NCBI GenBank assembly: GCA_905221605.1
Contig: CAJNDS010000806.1
Location: 1-42,500, forward strand
Length of the DNA stretch: 42,500 nt
DNA from: Symbiodinium natans
Lineage: Eukaryota > Sar > Dinophyceae > Suessiales > Symbiodiniaceae
Reading direction: 5' to 3'
Shown here: positions 26,638-36,280 of the stretch, piece after piece
Layout: every line of letters starts with the position of its first letter
How positions within the stretch are numbered: the stretch's first letter is position 1
The notes under the pieces: model-generated
Seen by the model: the letters and a program-made list of their open reading frames with translations, nothing else
Database searches by the model: none
Told to the model about the DNA's origin: nothing
Made by a program: the position numbers and the translations under genes

Positions 26638-27386
26638 GTTGTAATCGATCCGGGTGTAGCGTTTAAGGGTTTGGGCGATAGTCTGTATGAGGAACCTGTT
26701 GTGGAGATGTGTATGTTGAAACCACGCAAGCAAAGTCTGACTCCGTGTGTGCGACACATTCGAGTTTGGCTCAGATAAGGGGATGAACAGTCACCAATGT
26801 GATCCCCTTGATATGCCCTCCATAGCTATAGTATACTTAGCCCGGAGCTCCTGCTATTCAGGCTCTACAGCAGTTTCAGCTTTAGGTGGAGGGCATCTGT
26901 TCATTCTTCATTGCTGTGTTGATGGCTGAAGACGACGCGCAAGTGGGCTCAGAACACGGTCAGTTTTCGTGCTTTCATTCCTCCTGACCAAATGATACCA
27001 AATGTGGGTTGTCTGAGCACTAGATGAACACACGATGCGTGCCAAGCCGCTTATGCTGAATTCATGGGTGTTGCTAGCACGAGAGCTGCACGCAGGTGAT
27101 GAAACCGAGATTGATAATTGGTGGCAAGCAGTTGGTATGCTTCAGTCAGGAGGAATTGGTTCCTGTGGCCGCAATCAGACTTGTGTACAAGGGAAACGAT
27201 CGTGACAACGCCGCATCAGTTTTAGCTTGGGAACGATGTTTCTCCTGCATTTCAGAAGGGTGGGCTTCATTCTTAAACTGCCTAAACCCTAAACCCCAGA
27301 CCCTAAACCCTAAACCCTAAACCCTAAAGCCTGTCTGTTCTTCGGCTGGTGAAGCCTCTGGGGCGCGGGGGAGCCCAGTAACCCAG
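26638..27386. other. Intronic stretch with a hairpin and CCCTAAA tract
   Basis: No supported exon. An inverted repeat spans about 26782-26904 (ATGAACAG...GATATGCCCTCCA against TGGAGGGCATCTGTTCAT). A CCCTAAA tract at 27282-27330 precedes the next exon. Confidence 0.45.
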
Positions 27387-27496
27387 GTGAGATTGCTTCT
27401 GGACCTTGCTGTGGAAAAAGGGGGCGAGTTCGTGGAAAACCAAGTCAACAGCCAACTGGACGGGATCAGGCCGTGGGCTTCAACTCTTCGTCAGCT
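27387..27496 (+). CDS. Coding exon
   Basis: Acceptor GTAACCCAG, phase 0, reads VRLLLDLAVEKGGEFVENQV then NSQLDGIRPWASTLRQ. Leaves two bases at GTGAGA, immediately followed by the left terminus of element D. Confidence 0.6.
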
Positions 27497-27615
27497 GTGA
27501 GAATCTACTATTTGCTTAAGAACCCCCCAAAAAAGCACAAATATTCTTCCTTATCAAGGGTAATATAGGGACTATGATTTGTTTTTCTTCTTTTGGGGTC
27601 TTCAGCAAATAGTAG
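27497..27615. mobile_element. Introner-like element, family D, spanning a whole intron
   Basis: Starts GTGAGAAT then the TIR CTACTATTTGCTTAAGAACC (27505-27524). The right TIR GGGGTCTTCAGCAAATAGTAG ends at 27615. The intron taken as 27497-27615 (119 bp) leaves flanking exons in matching phase, so donor and acceptor lie at the element's ends. Confidence 0.68.
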
Positions 27616-27649
27616 TAGTTGGGGTTGCAACAAGCCAACAAGCACTCTG
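27616..27649 (+). CDS. Short exon, 34 nt
   Basis: One base in (matches 27387-27496), reads SWGCNKPTSTL, leaves phase 0 at a donor GTTTAGAG followed by TTTAGGG. Short, so support is mainly phase. Confidence 0.42.
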
Positions 27650-28071
27650 GTTTAGAGTTTAGGGTTTAGGGTTCTGGATCGAATTTAAACCAAAGTTTAA
27701 CGAGCATCCGCGTGCGAGTGGCGAGCAATGCACTCCCCCCTACTCCTAACGACCCCCCCCCCCCCCCCACACACCCCCAAAGAAGAATCAGGGTCCGCGG
27801 CAGCTATGCAAAGCCAGGGGCGGTTTCTGAGGAGGTCCGATCAAGGAGTGGAGGGGAGGAGGGGAGGAGTGGAGGGGGAAAGGGACAGATCCTCAAATCG
27901 GGGATCCCTTTAAGACACAGTTGGTGGGGGGGGGGGGTTACAGGTGTCCAGAATGTTTCGAGGTCCTTTCTTTTTGGCTGAATTCGGCTTATGAGCAGTC
28001 TGGGAGGATTACGCGCGTAACTTCCTTTTGCTAAGCCCCGGAAGTCCAGGTCCGTGGCCTCTAGTCAAGAC

Positions 28072-28170
28072 TATATCCCCCTTGGGAATCATGTCTTTTA
28101 TATTCTTGTTTACATAAAACCCAAGAAGATATTAAAAGTATTGTTTTTACCAAGGTTCTAAGGGGAGTAT
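28072..28170. mobile_element. Short intronic element, family E (copy E2)
   Basis: TATATCCCCCTTGGGAATC...TTGTTTACATAAAACCCAAGAAGATATT...GGTTCTAAGGGGAGTAT; see E1 at 6193. Confidence 0.7.
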
Positions 28171-28408
28171 CCTGCTCAAGTCATGTTGGCAAGTGTCACA
28201 TCTTTTTCCACGTAGAGATACGTAGAGGACATGTCCCGCAATGTCCACACAGTTCTGGGGACTTACTCCCCACTAGATCCCCTACCCCCCTCCCCCCTAC
28301 CCCCTCCTACCCCCCCCCTCCCCCCTACCCCCTACCCCCCCCCCCGCAATTTGGATGGATGTTGGAGCCCGCTGTCACGCTCTCCTAGTAGCCGCTGCAA
28401 ACCCGCAG

Positions 28409-28466
28409 GTCCGACGCAATGGCAGAAGTCTCGGGGGAGCCTTGGCAAACTTGGGGCAACTTAAAT
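28409..28466 (+). CDS. Possible exon, 19 codons
   Basis: Acceptor AACCCGCAG after a C-rich tract. One base in, reads SDAMAEVSGEPWQTWGNLN to GTCTAG. A different frame (RRNGRSLGGALANLGQL) is also open. Confidence 0.35.
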
Positions 28467-28472
28467 GTCTAG

Positions 28473-28525
28473 TCTTCAGAACCTGTTCAAAAACAGGTCT
28501 TCAGAACCTGTAGAAAAAAACAGGC
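28473..28525. repeat. 25-bp tandem duplication
   Basis: GTCTTCAGAACCTGT followed by A/T-rich bases and ACAG occurs twice in a row. Confidence 0.8.
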
Positions 28526-28529
28526 CCTG

Positions 28530-29121
<592 letters not shown>

Positions 29122-29371
29122 TTTAAGTGGTCGCCATAGATGTCCACCGACTCCAACGAACTCTGTCGCCGAATCGCAGGCGCTAGCCAAGTCAGTGTCA
29201 TTCCTCGTAATTCCTTGCCTTGCCATCATGCCATTCTTGCGACGCAGCCCTCCCAAACTTTCAAACACAAGAGTTGTTGCTTACATCGCGTGGGCTTACA
29301 GCATCTTACAGCAATCTGAGCCTTGCAGCCCTTGCAGCTTTGCCCTTTGCCCTGGGATGTGCAAAGCTCAG

Positions 29372-29440
29372 GCCCGGAGGTTCCTCACGGAGCCGCTGGA
29401 AGGCATCAAGGTTGACCAGTTGCTCAACCAGGCCCTAGCC
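29372..29440 (+). CDS. Coding exon, 23 codons
   Basis: Acceptor GCAAAGCTCAG, phase 0 to 0, donor GTGTAA. Reads ARRFLTEPLEGIKVDQLLNQ. The frame is open upstream to about 29180 (hydrophobic, ALAKSVSFLVIPCLAIMPFL), so a longer exon or a second exon is possible. Confidence 0.55.
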
Positions 29441-29745
29441 GTGTAAAGCACTCACTGAGCCCCAAAAACCCCCCCAAATTCAGGTAACCCCCCCCCCCCC
29501 CCCCAAGGCAAACTACGCCCCAGAGAAGTCTGAACCTGTTCACTAGGTCCACGTCTTGGAGTGGGCAGCATGGGCGTCATTTTGTGTTGCAGTTCCAAAC
29601 ATTGTGGGCCATCTTCAGCTAGGAAGGCACGCAACTCCTACTGTGTTTTTTCATCTCTCGCACCCTAATCCCTAAACCCTAATCCCTAAACCCTAAACCT
29701 CAAACCCCCCAAACCCTACATCCGTGTTGTTGCTGGATGGTTCAG

Positions 29746-29807
29746 GTCATGCCCGCCTCGGGCATTTCAGCGGTCTACACGGCAATCCGGGGCGAGGCGG
29801 ACCCCTC
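29746..29807 (+). CDS. Coding exon ending at an introner
   Basis: Acceptor ATGGTTCAG, phase 0, reads VMPASGISAVYTAIRGEADP. Leaves two bases. The donor GTACTTGG is the first base of the family A element. Confidence 0.6.
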
Positions 29808-29913
29808 GTACTTGGAGGTTCATGGTACTTATGAAGCAATAGCCCTTTTAGTGCCCTAATATTGCCCTAATATGTTGATAAGTACAGTTATGAGTATGCC
29901 ATGAACCTGCAAG
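29808..29913. mobile_element. Introner, family A (copy A1), exactly one intron
   Basis: The 106-bp intron begins GTACTTGGAGGTTCATGG and ends CCATGAACCTGCAAG; the ends are inverted repeats. Removing it joins exons 29746-29807 and 29914-29968 in phase. Confidence 0.78.
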
Positions 29914-29968
29914 TAGCATGTGGAGAGAGATCAAACTGCACAGACCCCAAAGGTCTTATCGGTGCCAT
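29914..29968 (+). CDS. Short exon, 18 codons
   Basis: One base in, reads SMWREIKLHRPQRSYRCH, leaves phase 0 at GTAAAG. Confidence 0.5.
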
Positions 29969-30109
29969 GTAAAGGCCACGAAAGAGGATTTTTGGGGCCG
30001 TGGAGTTTACGGCTTGCTTGGAGCAAACCTTGAAGCCCTAATCCTTGGCAACATCTTTGTGAGCAGCCCTGAATCATCCTGAGAATCATCCTTTACTCCT
30101 GAATCCCAG

Positions 30110-30226
30110 ATCAGCACGAATGTCAAAGACGCGAAGAATGGCCTCGTGCAGACGATCAAGAACGGTGAGGCGCTCCGGGAGGATATTCTGTCCCGCCCTG
30201 GGGCGATTCCAGAAAAGAAAAACCAA
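30110..30226 (+). CDS. Coding exon, 39 codons
   Basis: Acceptor CTGAATCCCAG, phase 0 to 0, donor GTGGGGTTGAGGGTTTAGGG. Reads ISTNVKDAKNGLVQTIKNGE then ALREDILSRPGAIPEKKNQ. An inner donor GTGAGG at 30165 may allow alternative splicing. Confidence 0.62.
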
Positions 30227-30732
30227 GTGGGGTTGAGGGTTTAGGGTTCAGGGTATAGGGTTTAGGGTACAGCTAAAGACCCTATTCCCTGCAAAAACCG
30301 CATCAACGCCCTGTACAAGACCCCCCCCCCATAATGTGAACCCTACAAGACATGCGATGCAAGCCCCGAGAAGCCCCTAGGCCCTAGACCTGGAAACCCT
30401 GATCCTTGGTTGATCTCGGGGTGTCAGTTTAGGACATCTGAGTCGGGGGTTTTGGGGGGTTGACAATTGTCCAGCACTTGGGGTTTAGCTTAGGTATGGG
30501 CAATTTGGGGATGTATAGGGATGTACGGTCTTGGATGGAGGGGCGGAGAAACTGCCGAAAGCATCAAAGAACAGTCTACGTTGGGCCTAGAAAGTCACGG
30601 ACTCTGCCATATCAACACGAACAAGAACGCAACCAGCCCAGCAAACACCACGAGCATGACTTGCTTTGCTGAACAGCACTTTTTTCCTCAATTTCTGGAA
30701 CTTTAAGCCTCTAAGCCGCAACGTGGATGCAG

Positions 30733-30873
30733 AGAGAGGCCTTTGCGGATATGGTCTCCACAATGGCCAAGAACTTTGTGGTGAGCCAGATGAGGAAAGT
30801 CACAGACAGGCTGATCAAGGCCTTCGCGAGTGCAAACGAGGACCGCGCCGAGGGGTTTGCCAAATGCAGTCCT
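30733..30873 (+). CDS. Helical exon, 47 codons
   Basis: Acceptor GTGGATGCAG, phase 0 to 0, donor GTTTAAG. Reads REAFADMVSTMAKNFVVSQM then RKVTDRLIKAFASANEDRAE. A second long frame (ERGLCGYGLHNGQELCGE) is open; composition and phase favour the first. Confidence 0.6.
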
Positions 30874-31709
30874 GTTTAAGTCCTTGCGGTTCGAAGCTGG
30901 CAAGAGTGAGGGCTTGCACAAAGTTGAGCGTGGGGATCCCAAGCCCTTTCTTATCCCCCCCAAAAAAAAATGAAGAAAACACCAACCAGCTTGTAACATC
31001 GAAAACGTGTCAGCTATCCGCGCAGGGGGGGTCTGCAGGGATTCTAGGCGCAGGTCCCGGTTCCACTTGCGTGCTGCAAGCCCCGGGATGGGACCATTGG
31101 CATAGATCTTCTGGATAGCACTGTCGCGCGCTTGGGTCTCCCTGGAGTCGCATATTCCTAGGATGAGGGGGGCAAAATCGGTGTTCGACTGCGCTCTGAG
31201 ACGAGTCGTGGGTGGCCAGACTCCGCTACCTAGGCATGAGAATTAGCCCAAACTCTGAAAAACTCACTCTGCAACTAGAAATAAATGTTTGTGCTTCGGG
31301 GGCATTTCTGCGCACTGGAGGGGGTGCCCAGTGCCAGGAATGTAGAGTGTATAGCTGTGAAGGCCGGAACGCTACCTTTCAAGATTCCCAACGGGCAGCT
31401 CGAAGCAAAATAGCTACAAGAAGCGCCTTCGCAACTTGTTGTTTTCAACGCGTGGCTTCCGAGACCCTTGGTGTAGCGCGAGTTCCGCCAGAAGGGTTCA
31501 TGATATCGCAAGTAAGCTTTCTGGCCATTGCCGGGACACCAGGTCATGCGCCCGAGAGTAGCCAGGGTGAACAACTGGAACTGTCGCAGAATCAAGTCGC
31601 GAGCTATGTTAGATAGGTTAGGATGCAAACCCGACTCGCAGAAGTTTTTGTTGGTGAGCCTGGGGCAATAGCAACCAGAGGTTCCTCCCTTTCCGCATCT
31701 TGCTTGCAG
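30874..31709. other. No exon assigned
   Basis: An open frame of 134 codons at 31212-31616 lacks exon-like composition and splice support. No repeat family recognised. Confidence 0.35.
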
Positions 31710-31844
31710 GTGTGCGAATTCCCCTTGCCAAAGCAGCGCTTTAAAGCGATGTGGCAAGCGTTGAAAGACATGGCCCAGGACAGCAGTCAGACGAATTCCG
31801 AACTCTCGCAGTGCACACTTGGCTTATTCAGAAGTTACATACGT
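31710..31844 (+). CDS. Coding exon, 45 codons
   Basis: Strong acceptor (CCCTTTCCGCATCTTGCTTGCAG), phase 0, reads VCEFPLPKQRFKAMWQALKD then MAQDSSQTNSEL. A donor at 31845 keeps phase 0; 31812 is an alternative. Confidence 0.58.
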
Positions 31845-31878
31845 GTCGCGATGTTTTGCGATGCTCTTGCTACTTCAG

Positions 31879-31950
31879 GAGGCCAGAACGGCTCTCTCTA
31901 CCAAAGCCAGCGGCTTCAACAGCATGCGCAAGAAGGCCGCCCTGCCCGCT
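31879..31950 (+). CDS. Coding exon, 24 codons
   Basis: After GCTACTTCAG, phase 0 to 0, reads EARTALSTKASGFNSMRKKA to donor GTGTGC. The intron before it would be only 34 nt. Confidence 0.5.
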
Positions 31951-32311
31951 GTGTGCTAGGCACTCCTACCCCCGGTTGATCGCCTCTAGAGACTCTAGTG
32001 GTAGATTTCCCCAGGAGTTGTTCGGAGTTGGAATGAGGATGTAACATGCGCCACGCAGTTGTGAACCTGCATCATATAGCATGTAGTCACATGCTGGTCC
32101 GTTTCGTTCCATGAAGTTCGCTACTGCACCGAGATGAGAAGTGCCCTGTAGGCTTCTTTTTGCATCATCTCCGGCTCCTTCATAAATGTACTTGAAGATG
32201 TATTGCATGAATTCCAGGAAGAAAATAAACTAAATTGGATGATCAACTGTATATCAGTTTCTTCTGATTTATCAACACTCGTGTTCCGTTCCCATGGAAC
32301 GACATGTGCAG

Positions 32312-32440
32312 GTCGTTGGAAAGCTCAGCGCAGAAGTCAAGGTCCGGGTGAAGCGGCAGCTGAAAGCCCGCGAGCTCTCGCTCAAGACCAAGGTCATGGA
32401 GGCTGGGCTCGCCTGGATGTCGAATATGGGGCTTCAATCT
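32312..32440 (+). CDS. Helical exon, 43 codons
   Basis: Acceptor GACATGTGCAG, phase 0 to 0, donor GTTGAA. Reads VVGKLSAEVKVRVKRQLKAR then ELSLKTKVMEAGLAWMSNMG. Lys/Leu-rich amphipathic helix. Confidence 0.64.
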
Positions 32441-32632
32441 GTTGAAAAAGGGTTTTGGGGGGCCATTTTCGTATGACCCGGAAAAAATTATTTTAACGCT
32501 ATGCGACCCGCCTCGGCCGGGGCCTGCGCAGCCGCATGTGAAGACCAGGCTCACCCATTTCCCACACACCTGTCCACCAGGAGGGGTACCCATTCCAGGC
32601 CAAACGAAGGGCGTGCACATTGTTGCTAAAAG

Positions 32633-32727
32633 GATTCCCAACGGGACTGTAATGGCAGCGTTCGCTGGCGCAAACAAAAAAGCAAATGTAGAGCTTCGAA
32701 TCGCACAGTCCACACAAACGAGCAAGA
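32633..32727 (+). CDS. Possible exon before the poly-G tract
   Basis: After GCTAAAAG, one base in, reads IPNGTVMAAFAGANKKANVE then LRIAQSTQTSK. Leaves one base at GTGAGG. Confidence 0.45.
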
Positions 32728-32741
32728 GTGAGGCCGAGGAG

Positions 32742-32998
<257 letters not shown>

Positions 32999-33287
32999 GC
33001 CTACAAGCGCCCCAAGGAATCGTTCCGAAGTTTGGCGTTTAGGATTCGGATCTCAAGGACCGCCAAGCGCATCCATAGTGCAAACCAAGGCATCAAGCTC
33101 TCACGTTCTGAAGGTGCTTTGAAGTAAGCCTTATAGCCCCCAAAGACACTGTGGGAGGAGTTTAGTAACGCTGCAAAATCACAAGCTCCCAATTTAGGCT
33201 TGCCACGTCCCCCTTGCCCCTCCAAAGCCTACCCTCAAACCCTCGAGCAAGAACATCGCCCCGTTGGGCCCCCCTCAGAGATATCAA

Positions 33288-33400
33288 GCCCTTGTTCGGT
33301 GCTTCCCAGGCCTTCAAGACGGATGTTGCCAGGGCCAGTGAGGCTGCGGACGCCGGCAAGGAGTTCATGAAGGGGTTGTTGCGGACTTTCGTTGTGGAGC
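33288..33400 (+). CDS. Coding exon, 3' limit uncertain
   Basis: After GGGCCCCCCTCAG, reads DIKPLFGASQAFKTDVARAS then EAADAGKEFMKGLLRTFVVE. The frame is open to 33498. Ala/Lys-rich helix. Confidence 0.55.
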
Positions 33401-33559
33401 CCATGTGCGCGAAGTCAACGAGGACCGGAAAGGGCTCAAAAGCCTTGGCTTCCAAATTTTCGCCCGACCCCGATGCTCCAGTGAACTGCCAGCTGTGACA
33501 CGAGGAAAGCCTCCGACGTCATCATAGACAAAGGACTTCCATCATCTTGTTGTGTTTAG

Positions 33560-33596
33560 AAGGAGGATCGTGAATGGTTTCAAGAAGATTCGAGAG
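33560..33596 (+). CDS. Short basic exon
   Basis: Acceptor TTGTGTTTAG, reads RRIVNGFKKIRE to GTTTGC. The frame stays open to about 33765, so the exon may be longer. Confidence 0.4.
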
Positions 33597-34080
33597 GTTT
33601 GCAGGATCGGAGCAGGACTTGTGAGAGCAGATCGAGCAGTTCAGTACTGTAACTTTTCATGGCCGTGCCCGTGCCATGCCCGCGGGCGACTAAGTCGACA
33701 AGTCACGGGAGGTCATTTTGCGTGTCTGCGTGATGGCGTCACATCTTCTAAGCTCCAGCCCTAAATTGCCTCCAGTTTTGGACTTGACCAATCATTGGTG
33801 GAAGCACCCGGCCAAGTGCCCAGATTCTAGACTCTGACTGCATCCGGTCGTTTTTTGAGTTGCTCCCACAACTCCTGGAGGTTAGCGATAGCCGGTTGCC
33901 CGAGACCCCACCCCAGACTCTCAACCCTAAACCATCCTAAACCCTAAGACCAGGGATGTGGCCTTGACAAGGGTTCATCCTACTATCTAGGGTTCAGGGC
34001 TTAGGGTTTAACATCCCACAATCTTTAGACTTCAGAAGGTGAGGCTAAAATGTCTTGCGTTTTTTTTGGAGTCGAAGCAG

Positions 34081-34166
34081 CATCTAAGTCGATGGGGAGC
34101 AAGTTCTGGCACAATGTTTTGTCTCTGGTTGCGCCGAGGGCAGGACTTGATGGCAGAAGCAAGAAA
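34081..34166 (+). CDS. Coding exon upstream of element E3
   Basis: Acceptor GAGTCGAAGCAG, two bases in, reads SKSMGSKFWHNVLSLVAPRA then GLDGRSKK. Leaves phase 0 at GTACCT. Confidence 0.58.
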
Positions 34167-34186
34167 GTACCTTTTCGACTTGCCGC

Positions 34187-34293
34187 TATATCCCTCTTGG
34201 GAACGTTTTTTTTTTTTTTTTTTGTTTATCAATAAAACACCAAGAGGATATTTAACAAAAATATTCTTATTGAGGTTCTAAAGGGGGAGTGTA
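34187..34293. mobile_element. Short intronic element, family E (copy E3)
   Basis: TATATCCCTCTTGGGAACG, a T run, TTGTTTATCAATAAAACACC, AAGAGGATATT, GGTTCTAAAGGGGGAGT. It fills most of the intron between exons 34081-34166 and 34308-34388. Confidence 0.7.
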
Positions 34294-34307
34294 GGCCGGC
34301 TCTCAAG

Positions 34308-34388
34308 ACGGCCTTTGCAGCCTTGGAGGGCAAGAACTTGACCCTTTCGCCGAGGGAGATGGCCTCCGACCTCGTCGACGAGGCGCTG
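34308..34388 (+). CDS. Coding exon, 27 codons
   Basis: After CGGCTCTCAAG, phase 0 to 0, reads TAFAALEGKNLTLSPREMAS then DLVDEAL to GTTTTT. An upstream acceptor GTGTAG at 34294 is an alternative start. Confidence 0.58.
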
Positions 34389-34502
34389 GTTTTTTCTTTT
34401 TTTTCCATTTTTTTTTTGGGGGGGGGTTCCAGACACCCTAAACCCTAAACTCTAACCCTAGACCCTAAACCCTAAACCCAGATTCTCTGTTTGAGTGCAG
34501 CC

Positions 34503-34640
34503 CTGAAGCCACACGGGAGGTTATCGAGATGGGCGACGGTTTCTTGTCGGACCTCGTCCAGAAGGTTGCGATCACCTGGGAGACCAAGTGCTTCAACGCC
34601 GCCACAACGCTCTTGGAGGGAAGGATGATACTAGCTGGGA
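34503..34640 (+). CDS. Coding exon, limits uncertain
   Basis: Open frame SPEATREVIEMGDGFLSDLV then QKVAITWETKCFNAATTLLE after GAGTGCAG; preceded by a CCCTAAA tract (34437-34482). No GT donor near the end, so a GA or GC donor may be used. Confidence 0.5.
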
Positions 34641-34677
34641 CTTTATATTACAACCTTATCACTTTATGAGTTTAGGG

Positions 34678-34732
34678 TTCCTCTAAACCCTAAACCCTTA
34701 ACCCTTAACCCTTAACCCTAAACCCTAAACCC
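34678..34732. repeat. CCCTAAA / CCCTTAA tract
   Basis: Precedes a weak exon candidate near 34777 (VPTVHLGLLWSWSCGREP). A second CCCTAAA tract lies at about 34864-34905. Confidence 0.75.
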
Positions 34733-35021
34733 GTTCGTTGGGGGCTTTAAACAGCAACCAAGGATCGACGTGCAGGTGCCCACAGTGCATCTCGGCTTGC
34801 TCTGGAGCTGGTCATGCGGCCGTGAACCTCAAACATGACCATTTTAAAGAGTAGAGTCCCACGAAAACCCTAAACCCGAAACCCTAAACCCTAAACCCTA
34901 AACCCGTTTGTGTGTTTTGTTTTTGGGGTTCCCGAGACTTCCCTGGCACCCTAGCTCCCAATCGTGGGGGCAAACCTCTCATTCCCCGGTGTTTTTAGTG
35001 AGTTCTCTAAAGTATGGTCCG

Positions 35022-35220
35022 TTTAGGGTTTTGGGTTTTTGGGTTTTTGGGGTTTTTGGGTTTTTGGGTTTTTGGGTTTTTGGGTTTTTGGGTTTTTGGG
35101 TTTTTGGGTTTTTGGGTTTTTGGGTTTTTGGGTTTTGGGGTTTTTTGGGTTTTAGGGTTTTAGGGTTTTAGGATTTTAGGGTTTTAGGGTTTTAGGGTTT
35201 TAGGGTTTTAGGGTTTAGGG
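35022..35220. repeat. TTTTTGGG and TTTTAGGG array
   Basis: 8-mer units: TTTTTGGG (35030-35140) then TTTTAGGG (35150-35218). A lengthened variant of the telomere-like 7-mer. Confidence 0.93.
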
Positions 35221-35301
35221 GTACTTTTTTTAAGGCGGCCCCTCTCATATTCAAGGTACAAAAAGGGACGAGAATTTAGAGAACTGACCATGTTTTTTTA
35301 G

Positions 35302-35435
35302 CATTGAGATGAAGATGGCTGTTGCACGCTTGGCGATGTTGATCCATCCGCACTGCCAATGGAGGAATGCCTTGCTGAGATGGTCTTTTACAATGGCCAT
35401 TGCCCGTGTTCAGATGGCTTATTCTTCTCTTTGGG
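35302..35435 (+). CDS. Coding exon, 44 codons
   Basis: Acceptor TGTTTTTTTAG, one base in, reads IEMKMAVARLAMLIHPHCQW then RNALLRWSFTMAIARVQMAY. Leaves one base; the donor GTACTTGG is the start of a family A element. Confidence 0.62.
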
Positions 35436-35575
35436 GTACTTGGAGGTTCAGGGAATTTCGTACAATGACTGGATTTCATAGCCCAATTGTGACCCTATTA
35501 GGGCACTTAAGGGGCTTATAAGTGGGGGTTATCAGTACAGTTCAAATTGGTTACGAAGTGCCATGAACCTCCAAG
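35436..35575. mobile_element. Introner, family A (copy A2), one intron
   Basis: 140 bp from GTACTTGGAGGTTCAGGG to CCATGAACCTCCAAG, ending as the acceptor. The flanking exons match in phase. Confidence 0.75.
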
Positions 35576-35609
35576 TAACCTTGCTAGGAGGACTTCTCGA
35601 ACCATCCTA
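35576..35609 (+). CDS. Exon of 34 nt between two introners
   Basis: Two bases in, reads TLLGGLLEPS, two bases out. The donor GTAGGG is the first base of family B copy B1. Confidence 0.52.
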
Positions 35610-35714
35610 GTAGGGAATGAGGGAATGAGGTACCCTAGATCCACCTAGATGTACCCTCTGAGGGGTTTTATAGGGTACCGGTACCTCATTCCTTCATTCC
35701 CTACTAACCAACAG
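35610..35714. mobile_element. Introner, family B (copy B1), one intron
   Basis: Left TIR GTAGGGAATGAGGGAATGAG then GTACC, right TIR GGTACCTCATTCCTTCATTC then CCTAC (25 bp each, one mismatch). The acceptor AACCAACAG lies 10 bp outside the right TIR. Confidence 0.78.
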
Positions 35715-35755
35715 TACGGGACATGCAAATGATCTTGCCCAAATACATTTGGGGG
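35715..35755 (+). CDS. Exon of 41 nt between two introners
   Basis: One base in, reads TGHANDLAQIHLG, one base out at GTTTCCGAG, inside the left end of family C copy C2. Confidence 0.5.
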
Positions 35756-35861
35756 GTTTCCGAGAATAGGGGTACCCTTTTTTCGGGTTCCATTAGACGG
35801 AATATCTAGTAGTTTTGTGCGGGGTGTGCAAGGGATACCCCTATTTGCGGACATCCCCATT
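35751..35861. mobile_element. Short TIR element, family C (copy C2)
   Basis: Left GGGGGGTTTCCGAGAATAGG then GGTACCC, right GGGATACCCCTATTTGCGGA then CATCCCC. It supplies the donor of the intron 35756-35927; the acceptor lies about 65 bp beyond its right end. Confidence 0.7.
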
Positions 35862-35927
35862 TAAATGCTAAATTGCAAAACTGGTCCGAGTATCTCGTTC
35901 TGAAGGAGTCTTCCCTCGCTGTCCCAG

Positions 35928-35956
35928 CTGAAGGCGCGACCTCGCCAACTGAGACT
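35928..35956 (+). CDS. Exon of 29 nt
   Basis: Acceptor TCGCTGTCCCAG, two bases in (matches the preceding exon), reads EGATSPTET, phase 0 out at GTGAGA. Supported mainly by phase on both sides. Confidence 0.45.
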
Positions 35957-36027
35957 GTGAGAGCATAGGAAAGCATTCAAAGCATTCAAAGCATATCTAT
36001 AGGGGCGAATTTTTTGGGGTGGCTTAA

Positions 36028-36139
36028 TATAGGGGTCGGAAAAATTACTAGTAGTCTCCCCTTATGGCCCCTTGTGTAAATATACTCGAATGACCCCCCC
36101 CCCCCCCCCCCCCCCCGACAACTTCTTCCGACCCCTATA
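36028..36139. mobile_element. Short TIR element, family G (copy G1) with internal poly-C
   Basis: TATAGGGGTCGGAA at the left and TTCCGACCCCTATA at the right are perfect 14-bp inverted repeats. A C run (about 36094-36116) lies inside. Located in intron 35957-36280. Confidence 0.8.
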
Positions 36140-36202
36140 GTATACAACCACATCAGGGTCTTACGTTCAGCCGTCCCTTGAGCTAACTTGGGGCAGGGCA
36201 CC

Positions 36203-36256
36203 CCTAAACCCGAAACCCTAAACCCTAAACTCTAAACCCTAAGCCCTAAACCCTCA
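36203..36256. repeat. CCCTAAA tract before an exon
   Basis: Followed by a CTCTCCTCTCCTCGTGGCAG acceptor. Confidence 0.85.
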
Positions 36257-36280
36257 GCACCTCTCCTCTCCTCGTGGCAG

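Noticed and set aside
31212-31616. 134-codon + strand ORF
   Set aside because: No recognisable motif, no splice support in phase, ordinary composition for non-coding DNA.
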